From Udaeobacter sp963725505 (GTDB taxonomy: Bacteria; Verrucomicrobiota; Verrucomicrobiia; Chthoniobacterales; UBA10450), in the NCBI GenBank assembly GCA_963725505.1, contig CAVRYN010000008.1, positions 1-64,000 of the forward strand: 64,000 nt of DNA, read 5' to 3'. The notes under the pieces were generated by a model. That model made no database searches and was not told the DNA's origin. It saw only the letters and a program-made list of their open reading frames with translations. Numbering within the stretch: the stretch's first letter is position 1; each line of letters opens with the position of its first letter. Made by a program: the position numbers and the translations under genes. This document shows positions 28,893-37,736 of this stretch, one piece after another.

Positions 28893-29741
28893 ATGATTAA
28901 AGCCCTGCAAAGCGAGCTTAGCATCAATGTGGTCGCTTCGATCATTGTATCGCTGCTCTTTTTAGCGGCAGGCTTTGTCTGGGGAAAATACAAGGAACGG
29001 CGTCGGAAGTTTGGGAGAAATCTCGAAGAGTACGATTTCTACCCGTTTACGGTCACGCGCGAGAACTTTGGTGAATTCAGCCTTAAAGATTTCCGGCTGG
29101 GCATGCATTACTTCCTCAAGAACGAAGATCATACTGCTGCGCGGCAGCTCATCTTTATCGGCGAGCAAAACAACGTTCGCGCACAACTCGAACCCACTGA
29201 GCAAAAGGTGTACGCGCAGCTATTCGAGAAATACAACGGCAAGACAATCGCCGATGATACGCACGAATTCCTCGAAAACTACGAGCGGATCGTGCGACTG
29301 ATCGGGAAATCGTTTCCGAACACCGGGATCGAGATCTTGCTGCACAACCTCGCGGACCCGGCGCACTCACTCATCACCCTGGAAAACAACGTGACCGGTC
29401 GGCATTTACGCGATGGCACTACCAACTTGTTGATCGACCTGAAACGCCGCCAGCTTCTCAACGAAGAGAAACTGAATTACGAGCTGAACATCGGCGCGCG
29501 AAAATTCAAATGCACAACGATCCCCATCAAGCGAAAGGAATTCGGAATCGTTGGCGCGATCTGCATCAACATCGACGCTAATTACATCACCGAAGAGGTG
29601 CTGAAAGATCGGCAGCGGATCGAAAATTGGTTCGCAAACTTTTGCCGCACCGACATGCAGCTCGATGAGAATATTCTGAGCAAGGACGAATACGCCAAGG
29701 CATTGAAGGGCAAACGGCATTTCAAGGACGAATCGTTTTGA
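28893..29741 (+). CDS. Membrane-anchored protein with YheO-like PAS domain
   Basis: 282 residues. One N-terminal membrane helix (residues 11-30, VVASIIVSLLFLAAGFVWG), a polar region of ~110 residues, then a domain matching the YheO-type PAS pattern: TGIEILLHNLADPAHSLITL, ENNVTGRHLRDGTTNL, and FGIVGAICINIDANYITEE. Ordinary YheO proteins are cytosolic and end in a helix-turn-helix; here the DNA-binding part is missing and the protein is tethered. The C-terminus is short and charged. It could sense a ligand near phenylalanine hydroxylase, with which it is convergent; that role is inference. Confidence 0.65.
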   Translation: MIKALQSELSINVVASIIVSLLFLAAGFVWGKYKERRRKFGRNLEEYDFYPFTVTRENFGEFSLKDFRLGMHYFLKNEDHTAARQLIFIGEQNNVRAQLEPTEQKVYAQLFEKYNGKTIADDTHEFLENYERIVRLIGKSFPNTGIEILLHNLADPAHSLITLENNVTGRHLRDGTTNLLIDLKRRQLLNEEKLNYELNIGARKFKCTTIPIKRKEFGIVGAICINIDANYITEEVLKDRQRIENWFANFCRTDMQLDENILSKDEYAKALKGKRHFKDESF

Positions 29742-29753
29742 TCACTCGAACCC

Positions 29754-29824
29754 GTCATCTCGAGCGCAGTCGAGAATGGAGCGGCTGGGGAAGCCTCGAC
29801 ATTCTCGACTCCGCTCGGAATGAC
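29754..29824. repeat. Family B palindrome (GTCATYCCGAG) copy
   Basis: Inverted arms GTCATCTCGAGCGCAGTCGA and TCGACTCCGCTCGGAATGAC enclose about 30 bp. Confidence 0.75.
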
Positions 29825-29836
29825 AAATGACCGGAG

Positions 29837-29916
29837 CTGTAGCCGCCGCCCTGTGGGCGGCGCAACGTGAGCCCTCGACTATCCGTCCCGCACTTCGCAC
29901 AGCGAAGCGGCTACAG
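29837..29916. repeat. Family C palindrome, GTAGCCGC form
   Basis: CTGTAGCCGCCGCCCTGTGG at the left and GCGAAGCGGCTACAG at the right, directly after a family B copy and abutting the phenylalanine hydroxylase stop codon. Confidence 0.7.
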
Positions 29917-31719
29917 CTATTTCGGCGAGGCCTGGAGCGCCGCCTGGTATTCGGGTTTCTTGTGATACTCGACCAGGCGGAATCCCCAACTGATTAGCGT
30001 CGAAAAATCTTTGGTCTTGGCCTTCTTTTCGTTCAGGAATTTCCCGATCCTGGCTTTCAGCTCCGGCTGTTGATCGGAGGTGTCGAGGATTTCGAAGATT
30101 TCCATCGACAACAACCAGTCTTCGGAGTGTTCGGCCTGCTGTGTTTCCCAGATTTCGCCGAGTCGTTCATAACCCGCCTTGCTCTCGCGAATCTTGCGCA
30201 CCTGCGCGTACAAATTTTCAAGGCGCTTTCGTTTTGCGTCCAAAGGAACTTTGATGGTCCGCTCCTTCGGAACGAGCGCTACCTGATTGTATGCGTCCTT
30301 GTCTGCCGCTCCATTAAACACCGAACTGATTCGCTCGCCGACTGCCATGTCGTACATGCCCCAGTCGGGATCGAACAGAATGCGCTCACCGTATTTCGCG
30401 CTGCAATTTGAGAATGTGATCAACAGTAATCTGCCGTCGCGGTGCAAGATTTTCTCGACCCTGCCTGAAACGACGATGCCGCTGACGAACTCAAGCTTTG
30501 CCTTCGTGCCCTCAACAATTCCGAGCGCATGCAGTTGATCGCTGGTGAGCGATTCAGGCGATGTAGATGTTTGTTTCCATTTCCCGATCGGCGAACCGAA
30601 GCCTTCCTTGTGATAATCGATGCCGTGGCCTTCGAGTTCTTTGTTCTGGAAGGCCAGCGCCGTCTTGCCACTTGTCCGCAGATAAATCGGGGAATTGTCT
30701 TCGTCCGTGATGACTTCGGTGAAAACTCCGCTGACCTGCAAGCCGGATGAATATTCGCAGGTGGCGACATTCTTGCATTCGATGGCCTTGTTGATCCCTT
30801 CGAGGCCGCCAACCTTGAATGCCATTTTGTTCGCGAATTCTTCGAGGACATCCTTGAGATGCTGAAAATCGCGGCAGACGAAAAGCTGCGGCTGTTTGGT
30901 GGTGATATCAAACGGCTGATTCATCGCGTCGATGGAGTAGGGGATCTTCTTCACAGCCGGCTCTAGGCATGAGACCGATTCGCCAATCGATGAGAGCAAT
31001 CCCGCTCCGTAAATCTTTGGATTCTCGAGTGTACCGATAAGACCGTATTCGACTGTCCACCAATGCAAGCGCGAGAGCAGCGCCATTTCCGAAGGTTCGC
31101 CCAAAGTTTTTTGTCGATGCTCAACCAGCTTTGTCGCTTCCTCGACTTCTTTCGGGTCCGCGTTCGGTCGCTCCTTCAGGATCGACAGGTGTCGGATCGC
31201 CTGGTACACCTCGAAATCTTTTTTCGAAGACATCGCTTTTGCGCCGACTTCGCCGAAGCGCTGCAAATATTTCGAGTACTCGCGATCGACAATGATCGGC
31301 GCGTGACCCGCAGCCTCGTGCACGATATCCGGCGCAGGCGTGTATTCGATGTGATGGATCTGGCGCATGTCGCACGCGATCACCAGCACTTTGTAAGCTT
31401 GAAATTCCATAAACGCAGCCGGTGGAATGAACCCGTCCACGGCCACCGCGCCCCAGTCGATTTTCGCCAGAATATCGTTCATCTCTTCGATGCGCGGGAT
31501 ACGCTCGAATGAGATCCCGGTGTTGAGCAGCCCCTTGAAATAAACTTTGTGCGCATACTCGCGCAGGAAAAAAATGTTCTGACGCATGATGAACCGCCAG
31601 ACCGCGTGATCGACCGATGTGTAATCGTCGTAACGCTGATCAACTGCGAATTGGAGCAAATGTTTAGGACAACTGGCGACTGCCGCGTTGTCATAGCTGA
31701 TACCGCCTTGGGCTTTCAT
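29917..31719 (-). CDS. phhA: Aromatic amino acid (phenylalanine 4-) hydroxylase with long C-terminal extension
   Basis: 600 residues. The first ~330 form the pterin-dependent aromatic amino acid hydroxylase domain: GFIPPAAFMEFQAYKVL, iron-binding HEAAGHAPIIVD (two His), and WWTVEYGLIG with the Glu ligand, then ENPKIYGAGLLSSIGES. It hydroxylates phenylalanine to tyrosine using tetrahydropterin and O2. The C-terminal ~270 residues (from about GGLEGINKAIECKNVATCEY) are an extension not found in the ~270-residue proteobacterial PhhA, although long forms are known from Bacteroidetes-type bacteria. It is convergent with the folE-PTPS-SDR genes that would make its cofactor and close to hpd/hmgA, which degrade its product. 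Confidence 0.92.
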   Translation of the reverse strand: MKAQGGISYDNAAVASCPKHLLQFAVDQRYDDYTSVDHAVWRFIMRQNIFFLREYAHKVYFKGLLNTGISFERIPRIEEMNDILAKIDWGAVAVDGFIPPAAFMEFQAYKVLVIACDMRQIHHIEYTPAPDIVHEAAGHAPIIVDREYSKYLQRFGEVGAKAMSSKKDFEVYQAIRHLSILKERPNADPKEVEEATKLVEHRQKTLGEPSEMALLSRLHWWTVEYGLIGTLENPKIYGAGLLSSIGESVSCLEPAVKKIPYSIDAMNQPFDITTKQPQLFVCRDFQHLKDVLEEFANKMAFKVGGLEGINKAIECKNVATCEYSSGLQVSGVFTEVITDEDNSPIYLRTSGKTALAFQNKELEGHGIDYHKEGFGSPIGKWKQTSTSPESLTSDQLHALGIVEGTKAKLEFVSGIVVSGRVEKILHRDGRLLLITFSNCSAKYGERILFDPDWGMYDMAVGERISSVFNGAADKDAYNQVALVPKERTIKVPLDAKRKRLENLYAQVRKIRESKAGYERLGEIWETQQAEHSEDWLLSMEIFEILDTSDQQPELKARIGKFLNEKKAKTKDFSTLISWGFRLVEYHKKPEYQAALQASPK

Positions 31720-31806
31720 CGAGGCACCTCCTTCTTGGGCGAATGTAAGTTATGACTCGTTTGCAAAGCGGGCAAGAATGATTCCGTGATTCGCAGCCCT
31801 CAGTAT

Positions 31807-31918
31807 GTCATCCCGAGCAAAGCGCGGGACCCCACACAAGCTGGTTGATCACACAATCTACAGGAACACACACACTTCGACCGTGAGGTCCTTCGCCGTC
31901 TTCGCGGCTCAGGATGAC
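31807..31918. repeat. Family B palindrome, 112-bp form (copy 1)
   Basis: Starts GTCATCCCGAGCAAAGCGCG and ends CGCGGCTCAGGATGAC, with ACACAAGC and TGATCACACAA inside. The same length and interior occur at 34583-34694. It lies between phhA and the DUF4349 gene. Confidence 0.8.
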
Positions 31919-31935
31919 AAGAAAGGGCGCGCAGC

Positions 31936-33975
31936 TTACGATCCGGGGCGTCGCGCGCGAATTACGCGCCGCGTAATCCAGATTAGCGCAATCAACGCAA
32001 TCACCCATGGCCCGAGGAACGCAATCGCCACGCCGATCATACGCAAGCTCCACATGATTGCGCTGGCGCTTTGCGCCAGCGTGCCTCGCAGCGTGGCGAG
32101 CAAACCGCTCTCGTGCGAAACGATGTTGCCTTGGCTGTAAACCTGAATGGAGATGTCAGCTGGCGCGTTGGCTTCATCGACCTGTGTGCCTGTGCGGTCC
32201 TGGCGCTGCACGCTTACGTTCTCGACTTTGCCGAGCGAGTTGAGCGATTGCATGAGCGCCGGGTAATTTTTCATCGACACGCGTAGCGAAACGTTGGCGA
32301 ATTCGCGCCCGTCCGGGTCACGCGAAAACGATGAGCTGCGGATCCGTCCGCCTTGCTTCTCCGCCAGAGCGCGGAGCTCCTTGGCCTTTTCGTCCACTGA
32401 CGAGGTGCGAATGCGCAGACTGGTCTGCTGCAAGGCTTGCTCCTGTTCCTCGCGCGAGATGGTGATGTTGAGTTGCACCTTGTCGCGCTTTGTCCTGGCA
32501 TTTTCAGACATTCCTTCGCCGCCCTGGGCGATACGTTCCGTCTGCGTTTGGAAATTTTCCACGCGTCCGAACCCTTTCGTTCGAGCGATCACCGCCTCGC
32601 TCTCTTCCGGAGCAATCAACATGCTCATTTGCGCTGAAACGCGTCCGGAGTAATCACGGTTCAGTTGCGCGTTTGTGATCTGCACCTTCAGCGATGCCAG
32701 GCTTTTGATATCGTTATAAATTTTCTCCACATCGGGCGCGTAAAGCGCGAGCTGCGCGCGCTCCTTGAGCAGGAAGGCCGCTGGTTGCTCCATGTCCTTC
32801 TCCGCGAGCGAAATCGTTACCGTGGCGAACTGCACCTGGGAATCCCAATACTTCAGTTCGCCCTGCATTTTCTCGATCTCTTCGCGAACGCGACCGAGTT
32901 CCTTCTCCACCTGGAGTAAATCAGAAACTTTGCCCGTCTTGGTTTTCAGCATGTCGATCAGACGCTGCTCCATCACCCGGGCGTTCTTCAAGCGCGCGTC
33001 GGTATCGAAGTACGCCTTGGTCACGTCTTCCGTGCCCAGTGTTTGGTTTTTCAACTCGCCAAGCCCGCGAACTTTTTGCAGAAAGTGATCTAAATTTTCG
33101 GGCAGTAACTTGACGATTACTTGCCCGCGCAACTTTCCATTCGCCTGTTTGTCCGAATTTGTCGTCGCGACATAACCCTTCTCTTCATTTGCAATGGCCG
33201 TGATCTTTTGCACCGCATCATCAAAGCTAACGACCTCAAGCTCAGCCGTTGCGTTGCGAATCAGTTTCCGATTGCCCAGTTCCGGCGCGGGCCTGTCCGG
33301 CCGAGGTTGTTCGGTCACGTCGGCACGGGCAAGATTCTCCGCTGCTGCGGCTAATCCTTGAGTTTGAGTGGCTTCTAACTGCGCTGTCTTGGCCGGTGCA
33401 ACTGTTGCCGGAAACGCTTTGAAGTCCCGCTGGAGTTTTGATCTGCTTTCACTGGATGACTGCGGTGCTGCAAGTGCCAAATCTTTGGGTTTTCCAGCGG
33501 CAAGTTCATCCGATTTATCCAGAGCGCCTGCGCGAGCGGGCTCCGAGCCTGCCGCCTGTGCCGGTTGTTCGAGCAACTGTTCGTTCGCGTAGCGGTCACG
33601 AGCCCCTGGCGCAGTTGCAGTTTCTCCGGTGACCATCCGGCCGAGCTGCACAAGTCCGAGCAACACCGCAGCGACTGCGGTGACTTGTGCGGCGCGCAAA
33701 CGCATCAGATCAGCAAGCAATTTTATTGGTCCGCTTCTTTCGGGGATGCGCTGGCGAAAGCTGGCCAGCATTCGTTGTTCGAAAGCCGGATCGGGTTTCT
33801 GCTGAGCGAGAGTTTCTTCCAGAATTTTGTTCATGGTCTTAGTTTCCTGATGAGTTTTTCGGCATGCGGCGCACTCGACGAGATGAGTATGCAACTGACG
33901 CTGCTCCTCCTCTGAAAGTTCCCCGTAAAGATCGGCAGCCAGCCAGTTGTCGATTTCGTTGTGAACGGTTCCCAT
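31936..33975 (-). CDS. Anti-sigma factor (zinc finger) fused to DUF4349-type membrane protein
   Basis: 679 residues from the ATG at 33975, four bases after the sigma-factor stop; a longer frame from 34062 would overlap that gene. N-terminus: anti-sigma zinc finger (HTHLVECAACR, His-x3-Cys-x2-Cys, about residues 29-39), an inner-membrane helix at ~100-115, and a Pro/Ala-rich linker. Next come two DUF4349-like blocks (KLIRNATAELEVVSFDDAV at ~245, with a long coiled coil VEKELGRVREEIEKMQGEL) and two C-terminal helices (IGVAIAFLGPWVIALIALIW) with a basic tail. It probably holds the ECF sigma factor at the membrane while the large periplasmic part senses an envelope signal. Both the zinc finger and DUF4349 in one chain is unusual. 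Confidence 0.85.
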   Translation of the reverse strand: MGTVHNEIDNWLAADLYGELSEEEQRQLHTHLVECAACRKTHQETKTMNKILEETLAQQKPDPAFEQRMLASFRQRIPERSGPIKLLADLMRLRAAQVTAVAAVLLGLVQLGRMVTGETATAPGARDRYANEQLLEQPAQAAGSEPARAGALDKSDELAAGKPKDLALAAPQSSSESRSKLQRDFKAFPATVAPAKTAQLEATQTQGLAAAAENLARADVTEQPRPDRPAPELGNRKLIRNATAELEVVSFDDAVQKITAIANEEKGYVATTNSDKQANGKLRGQVIVKLLPENLDHFLQKVRGLGELKNQTLGTEDVTKAYFDTDARLKNARVMEQRLIDMLKTKTGKVSDLLQVEKELGRVREEIEKMQGELKYWDSQVQFATVTISLAEKDMEQPAAFLLKERAQLALYAPDVEKIYNDIKSLASLKVQITNAQLNRDYSGRVSAQMSMLIAPEESEAVIARTKGFGRVENFQTQTERIAQGGEGMSENARTKRDKVQLNITISREEQEQALQQTSLRIRTSSVDEKAKELRALAEKQGGRIRSSSFSRDPDGREFANVSLRVSMKNYPALMQSLNSLGKVENVSVQRQDRTGTQVDEANAPADISIQVYSQGNIVSHESGLLATLRGTLAQSASAIMWSLRMIGVAIAFLGPWVIALIALIWITRRVIRARRPGS

Positions 33976-33979
33976 AAAT

Positions 33980-34513
33980 TCAGTCCGTTGAAGCGAGAGC
34001 GGGGCGAAGTTGTTTGCGCATCGAAGCCAGCGCGCGGCCGAGAATTCCGCGCAGCGCGCCATTGGTCAGGCCCAACGTGCTTTCAATAGTGCGATAATCC
34101 ATTTCTTCGAAGTAACGCAGAGTCAGCGCAGCTCGATGAAGCTCCGGAAGAGCTGCGAGAGCGGAGTGCAGCTGTTGATCCAAAGCAGTTGGGTCGAGTG
34201 CTTCCGTTTCGCTGATTTCGATTGTTTCTGGAGGCAAGGGAATAGTCCGGCGTCTTCGCAACACGTCATGCGCCCGATATCGCGCAATCGCAGCCAGCCA
34301 CGCGGGAAATTTCTCTGGGTCGCGCACGCGCCAGCGCGTCTTCCATGCTTTGACCAGCGAATCCTGCACGACGTCCTCGGCTTCCTCGCGGTTTTGGAGG
34401 ATGCCGTAGGCAATGGCGAAAAGGGCCCGGCTGTGGGTGCGAATAATCATTTCAAATGCCTCCCGATCGCCGTGAATGGCCGCCTGGTATTGTTTGCGTT
34501 CACTGGCATCCAT
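33980..34513 (-). CDS. ECF-type RNA polymerase sigma factor (sigma-70 family)
   Basis: 177 residues. Region 2 includes HSRALFAIAYGILQNREEAE followed by DVVQDSLVKAWK, and region 4 has LPELHRAALTLRYFEEMDYR followed by TIESTLGLTNGALRG. It lacks region 3, as ECF factors do. It is cotranscribed with the downstream anti-sigma/DUF4349 gene, the standard arrangement for an envelope-stress switch. The upstream DNA (34520-34560) has GGAATCG and CGTCTAG with short spacing, which might be a weak autoregulated ECF promoter; this is only suggestive. Confidence 0.92.
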   Translation of the reverse strand: MDASERKQYQAAIHGDREAFEMIIRTHSRALFAIAYGILQNREEAEDVVQDSLVKAWKTRWRVRDPEKFPAWLAAIARYRAHDVLRRRRTIPLPPETIEISETEALDPTALDQQLHSALAALPELHRAALTLRYFEEMDYRTIESTLGLTNGALRGILGRALASMRKQLRPALASTD

Positions 34514-34582
34514 TGTTTTGCGATCTAAAGCCTAGACGTTTAAACACGCGATTCCGCGCGAAAATTTTTCACTTATTTATTC

Positions 34583-34694
34583 GTCATCCCGAGCGAAGCG
34601 AGGCATCTCACACAAGCCGATTGATCACACAAGGCAGTTCGGAACGCACCGGCTTCGATTGTGAGGTCCCTCGCCGTCTACGCGGCTCGGGATG
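34583..34694. repeat. Family B palindrome, 112-bp form (copy 2)
   Basis: Starts GTCATCCCGAGCGAAGCGAG and ends CGCGGCTCGGGATGAC. Same layout and length as 31807-31918. Confidence 0.8.
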
Positions 34695-34707
34695 ACAAAC
34701 GGGAGTA

Positions 34708-35682
34708 TCAGAAAATGATGACCGTATTGCCGACGCTCACAAGGTCCTTTACTCGCGCGGCGTCCCAGTTTGCCAGACGAATGCAACCGTGACTCGCAGC
34801 GCGGCCAATTGTCTCGGGATTATTCGTGCCGTGAATGCCGATGCCAGGTTTGTTCAAGCCCATCCAGAGAATGCCGACCAGATTGTTCGGCCCTGGCGGG
34901 AGGTTGTAGTAGTTCTCGGTGCGCACGCCGTAGTTGAGCATCCCTTCATCATAGCGGAACCATGGCCAAACACTCGCGCCGAGAATTTTCCACGTGCCCA
35001 CCGGCGCAGGCAACGTTTTTGATCCCGGTGTAATCGGAAACACGCAGACGAGTTGATCTTTGTCGAAGACTTCAAGCAGGTGTTCTTTTGTATCGACGAA
35101 AATCTTCCGCGCCGCGAATGCCGGATTTTCGGGAACTTTTCCTTCGGTGAATTTTTCTACCTCAAATGGCAGGACATTTGGCACGTTCAGGACCTCGCCT
35201 GACTGAAGGTGTTCCCAATTTTTGCCGGGGTTCAGTTTCTGGATGAACGCCTCGGCAGAATGAAAGCGCTCGGCGACGAATTCCAGTAGCGACGTGTAAG
35301 GCAGCCATTTCAATCGCGCCTGCTCGGCGTGGCCGCTTGGAACGTCGCCGATCAATTTCAAATCGTCTTCCTTGATTGTATAGGTGGTGTAAGTCACTGG
35401 CACCTGATCGAGCATCCATTGATCGACTGCGCCGGTCTTTGGCATCGCCCGAGCGTGTTTGTATGAAATGAGCGCTTTCCGAAAAAATTCACCCATTTTT
35501 CCGTCGATTTTGCCGGGCCCGAAATCGCAGTTGTCCAAAAAGATTTGCAACCGCGTAGCGGTTTCCTCGTCGTAATTCGGCAACGCCACAGGATAAACTC
35601 TGGGTGGCGGAGTAGACGTGTCCTGGGCAAGTGCGGAGATCGATAGCGCGCCGAGCAGGAGAATTGGAAAGCCGAATTTCAT
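34708..35682 (-). CDS. L,D-transpeptidase (YkuD domain), secreted
   Basis: 324 residues. Signal peptide at residues 1-19 (MKFGFPILLLGALSISALA), a peptidoglycan-binding-like region (~35-95), a LysM-like stretch (SAEAFIQKLNPGKNWEHLQS), then the YkuD catalytic domain from about 190. The active site is GIHGTN ... ASHGCIRLAN with the conserved His and Cys. It makes 3-3 crosslinks in peptidoglycan or attaches envelope lipoproteins in the periplasm. Complete and of normal length. Confidence 0.92.
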   Translation of the reverse strand: MKFGFPILLLGALSISALAQDTSTPPPRVYPVALPNYDEETATRLQIFLDNCDFGPGKIDGKMGEFFRKALISYKHARAMPKTGAVDQWMLDQVPVTYTTYTIKEDDLKLIGDVPSGHAEQARLKWLPYTSLLEFVAERFHSAEAFIQKLNPGKNWEHLQSGEVLNVPNVLPFEVEKFTEGKVPENPAFAARKIFVDTKEHLLEVFDKDQLVCVFPITPGSKTLPAPVGTWKILGASVWPWFRYDEGMLNYGVRTENYYNLPPGPNNLVGILWMGLNKPGIGIHGTNNPETIGRAASHGCIRLANWDAARVKDLVSVGNTVIIF

Positions 35683-35738
35683 CGGCGGAAGTTACGCGCT
35701 GTGAATCCCACCATGCAAACGTGTTACTGGCGGAACGC

Positions 35739-35802
35739 TCTCAAGGAACGACGGCTTCCAAGCGGTCGTTCAAGAATTTGACGGCTGTGAAACCGTCATT
35801 CT
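35739..35802. repeat. Family I palindrome (CGACGGCTT), left of treZ
   Basis: TCAAGGAACGACGGCTTCCA and the complementary pieces AAGCGGTCGTTCAAG and GACGGCTGTGAAACCGTC form nested hairpins at the 3' end of treZ. A related copy is at 37737-37801 on the other side of the gene. Confidence 0.6.
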
Positions 35803-37712
35803 TTGTGTTCCGGCCGCAGCGCGAAGGCAGATTCGGCCGGTAAAAACCATTGCTTCTCATTTGCAATTGCAACCGCGCCCGATCCGCCGTAGCGCGGCGA
35901 GTCGCCGGTCCAGAGCGTTTCCCACGTGCAACCGGTAAGCGGAGCGAGCAGAGGTTCTGAAGCGGGATGCAAGACTTGGCTCTCTCCAAGGTTCACGACC
36001 AGAAGCCGATCGTCGTTTTCCCTCGAGAAATATCTCAGAACGAAACTCACTGGTCCGAGGACCGCACCATCAATTCCGCCAGAACTCTGCTGGCGGAAGC
36101 GCGAATCTTCGCGTCGCAATTTTAGAAGATCGATGTGCAGATCGTAAAGTTGCCGATTCTTTTGGCGCTCCGAAAAATCCAATTTGCACCTGGCAAACAC
36201 GTCCGGATCATCCGGCGCAGGTAAATTTTTCCATGCCTCTTCTTGTGTCAGCGATACAAATGGCGCCAGCCATTCAGCGCGACCTTTCCGAATCGCTTCG
36301 CGCACGGAAGCATCGCCTATGTCTGCGAAAAAAAGGAACGGGCTGGACACGCCGAACTCTTGTCCCTGAAACAGCAACGGTGTCCATGGGCCGAGCAGGA
36401 GAAATGCGGTCATAGCGCGGTGGCGTGCGGGTGACGTTTGAAACCGCAACCGTTCGCCTTGCCCGGTGTTCGCGATTTGATCGTGATTTTCGATGAAACA
36501 AACGAAGGCCTCCGGAGCAATGCCGGACGTCGGTGTTCCACGCAATGCTTTGCGCCATGAGAGCGCCTGCCCTTGATAAAGAAAACCGTATTTCGCGGCG
36601 GAAATAAATTCCTGCGGCGCGCCGAGGTAATCGCCGTAGTAAGCTTCGTTGCGACCGGTCAGCGCCACCACGGCGCTGTGGTGAAAATCGTCGTTCCACA
36701 TCCCGTCCAGATCATCGCCGCCTTCGGCAAGTGGCCGCGCCATCTTCGCTTCCTGCAGATCGTTCTCGGCGATTAGAAGAATCGAGCGCGAATCGGCTGC
36801 CTCCCGCGCAGCGTGTCCGACAGCGCCGATGATGTATTCGTCGGCTTGATCGCGAATGGCGTGTGTCGCGTCGAAGCGGAATCCGTCGAAGTGAAATTCC
36901 TCAATCCAGTAACGCCCATTCGTGATGAAGAATTCCCGGACTGGTCCCGAATTCGGCCCGTCAAAATTAATCGCATTACCCCATTCGTTTTCCTTTTCGC
37001 GAATCAGATAATCGTCGGAGAAAACAGCGAGATAATTTCCGTCCGGTCCGAAGTGATTGTAAACGACATCGAGAATAACGCCCAAACCTAACGAGTGCGC
37101 CCGGTCGATGAATGTGCGCAAGTCGTCGGGTGTTCCGTACAAATGGGCCGGTGCAAAAGGATTTACCCCGTCGTAACCCCAGCCAAATTTCCCGGGGAAA
37201 TCCGCGACCGGCATCATTTCGACCACCGTGATTCCGATGCGCGCCAGCTCCGACAACTGCTCCGCTGCGGCCCGCCACGTTCCTTCCTTCGTAAAAGTGC
37301 CGATGTGCATTTCGTAGATGATTTGGCCCTTTAATTTAATGCCCGGCCAATTTGTGTCCGCCCATCGGAATTGCCGTGGATCGATTACGCAAGAGGGTCC
37401 GTGTGGTCCTTCCGGCTGAAAGCGCGATGCCGGATCGGGATAAAAATTTTCTCCGCCATTTACTCGAAATCGGTAACGGCTACCCGCGCCGGCGTTCACA
37501 GCGCCAGAAAAATATCCACCTGCTTCCGGTGTCAGCGGATAGAAGACTGGCTTCGAGCCAGCGCCGTCTTCCAGCACAACATCGACCTCTCGAGCTTTTG
37601 GCGCCCAAACGCGAAAATGCGTTTGGTCTTTGCCGATTACTTCGGCGCCAATCGGATAGCGGCGTTGCGCGTGATGAAATTCTCGTTTCGCGTCAAGCAT
37701 TTCTCTGAACAT
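35796..37712 (-). CDS. treZ: Malto-oligosyltrehalose trehalohydrolase
   Basis: 638 residues from an ATG at 37712 (alternatives 37727 and 37700). A GH13 enzyme that releases trehalose from maltooligosyltrehalose. N-terminal CBM48-like domain (FRVWAPKAREVDVVLEDG), then the barrel with YEMHIGTFT, VVEMMPVADFPGKFGWGYDG (TreZ-type), the nucleophile Asp in FDGFRFDATHAIRD, acid Glu in LLIAENDL and Asp in FIENHDQIAN. The partner TreY is not in the window. Family I repeats lie on both sides of the gene. Confidence 0.92.
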   Translation of the reverse strand: MFREMLDAKREFHHAQRRYPIGAEVIGKDQTHFRVWAPKAREVDVVLEDGAGSKPVFYPLTPEAGGYFSGAVNAGAGSRYRFRVNGGENFYPDPASRFQPEGPHGPSCVIDPRQFRWADTNWPGIKLKGQIIYEMHIGTFTKEGTWRAAAEQLSELARIGITVVEMMPVADFPGKFGWGYDGVNPFAPAHLYGTPDDLRTFIDRAHSLGLGVILDVVYNHFGPDGNYLAVFSDDYLIREKENEWGNAINFDGPNSGPVREFFITNGRYWIEEFHFDGFRFDATHAIRDQADEYIIGAVGHAAREAADSRSILLIAENDLQEAKMARPLAEGGDDLDGMWNDDFHHSAVVALTGRNEAYYGDYLGAPQEFISAAKYGFLYQGQALSWRKALRGTPTSGIAPEAFVCFIENHDQIANTGQGERLRFQTSPARHRAMTAFLLLGPWTPLLFQGQEFGVSSPFLFFADIGDASVREAIRKGRAEWLAPFVSLTQEEAWKNLPAPDDPDVFARCKLDFSERQKNRQLYDLHIDLLKLRREDSRFRQQSSGGIDGAVLGPVSFVLRYFSRENDDRLLVVNLGESQVLHPASEPLLAPLTGCTWETLWTGDSPRYGGSGAVAIANEKQWFLPAESAFALRPEHKE

Positions 37713-37736
37713 GCGGCGCTCGCGCAATCAAGCAAT

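Noticed and set aside
31808..31918. Possible CRISPR-like repeats around family B/C copies
   Set aside because: Copies are palindromic, of varying length and dispersed among genes, not regularly spaced with unique spacers; no cas genes are present.
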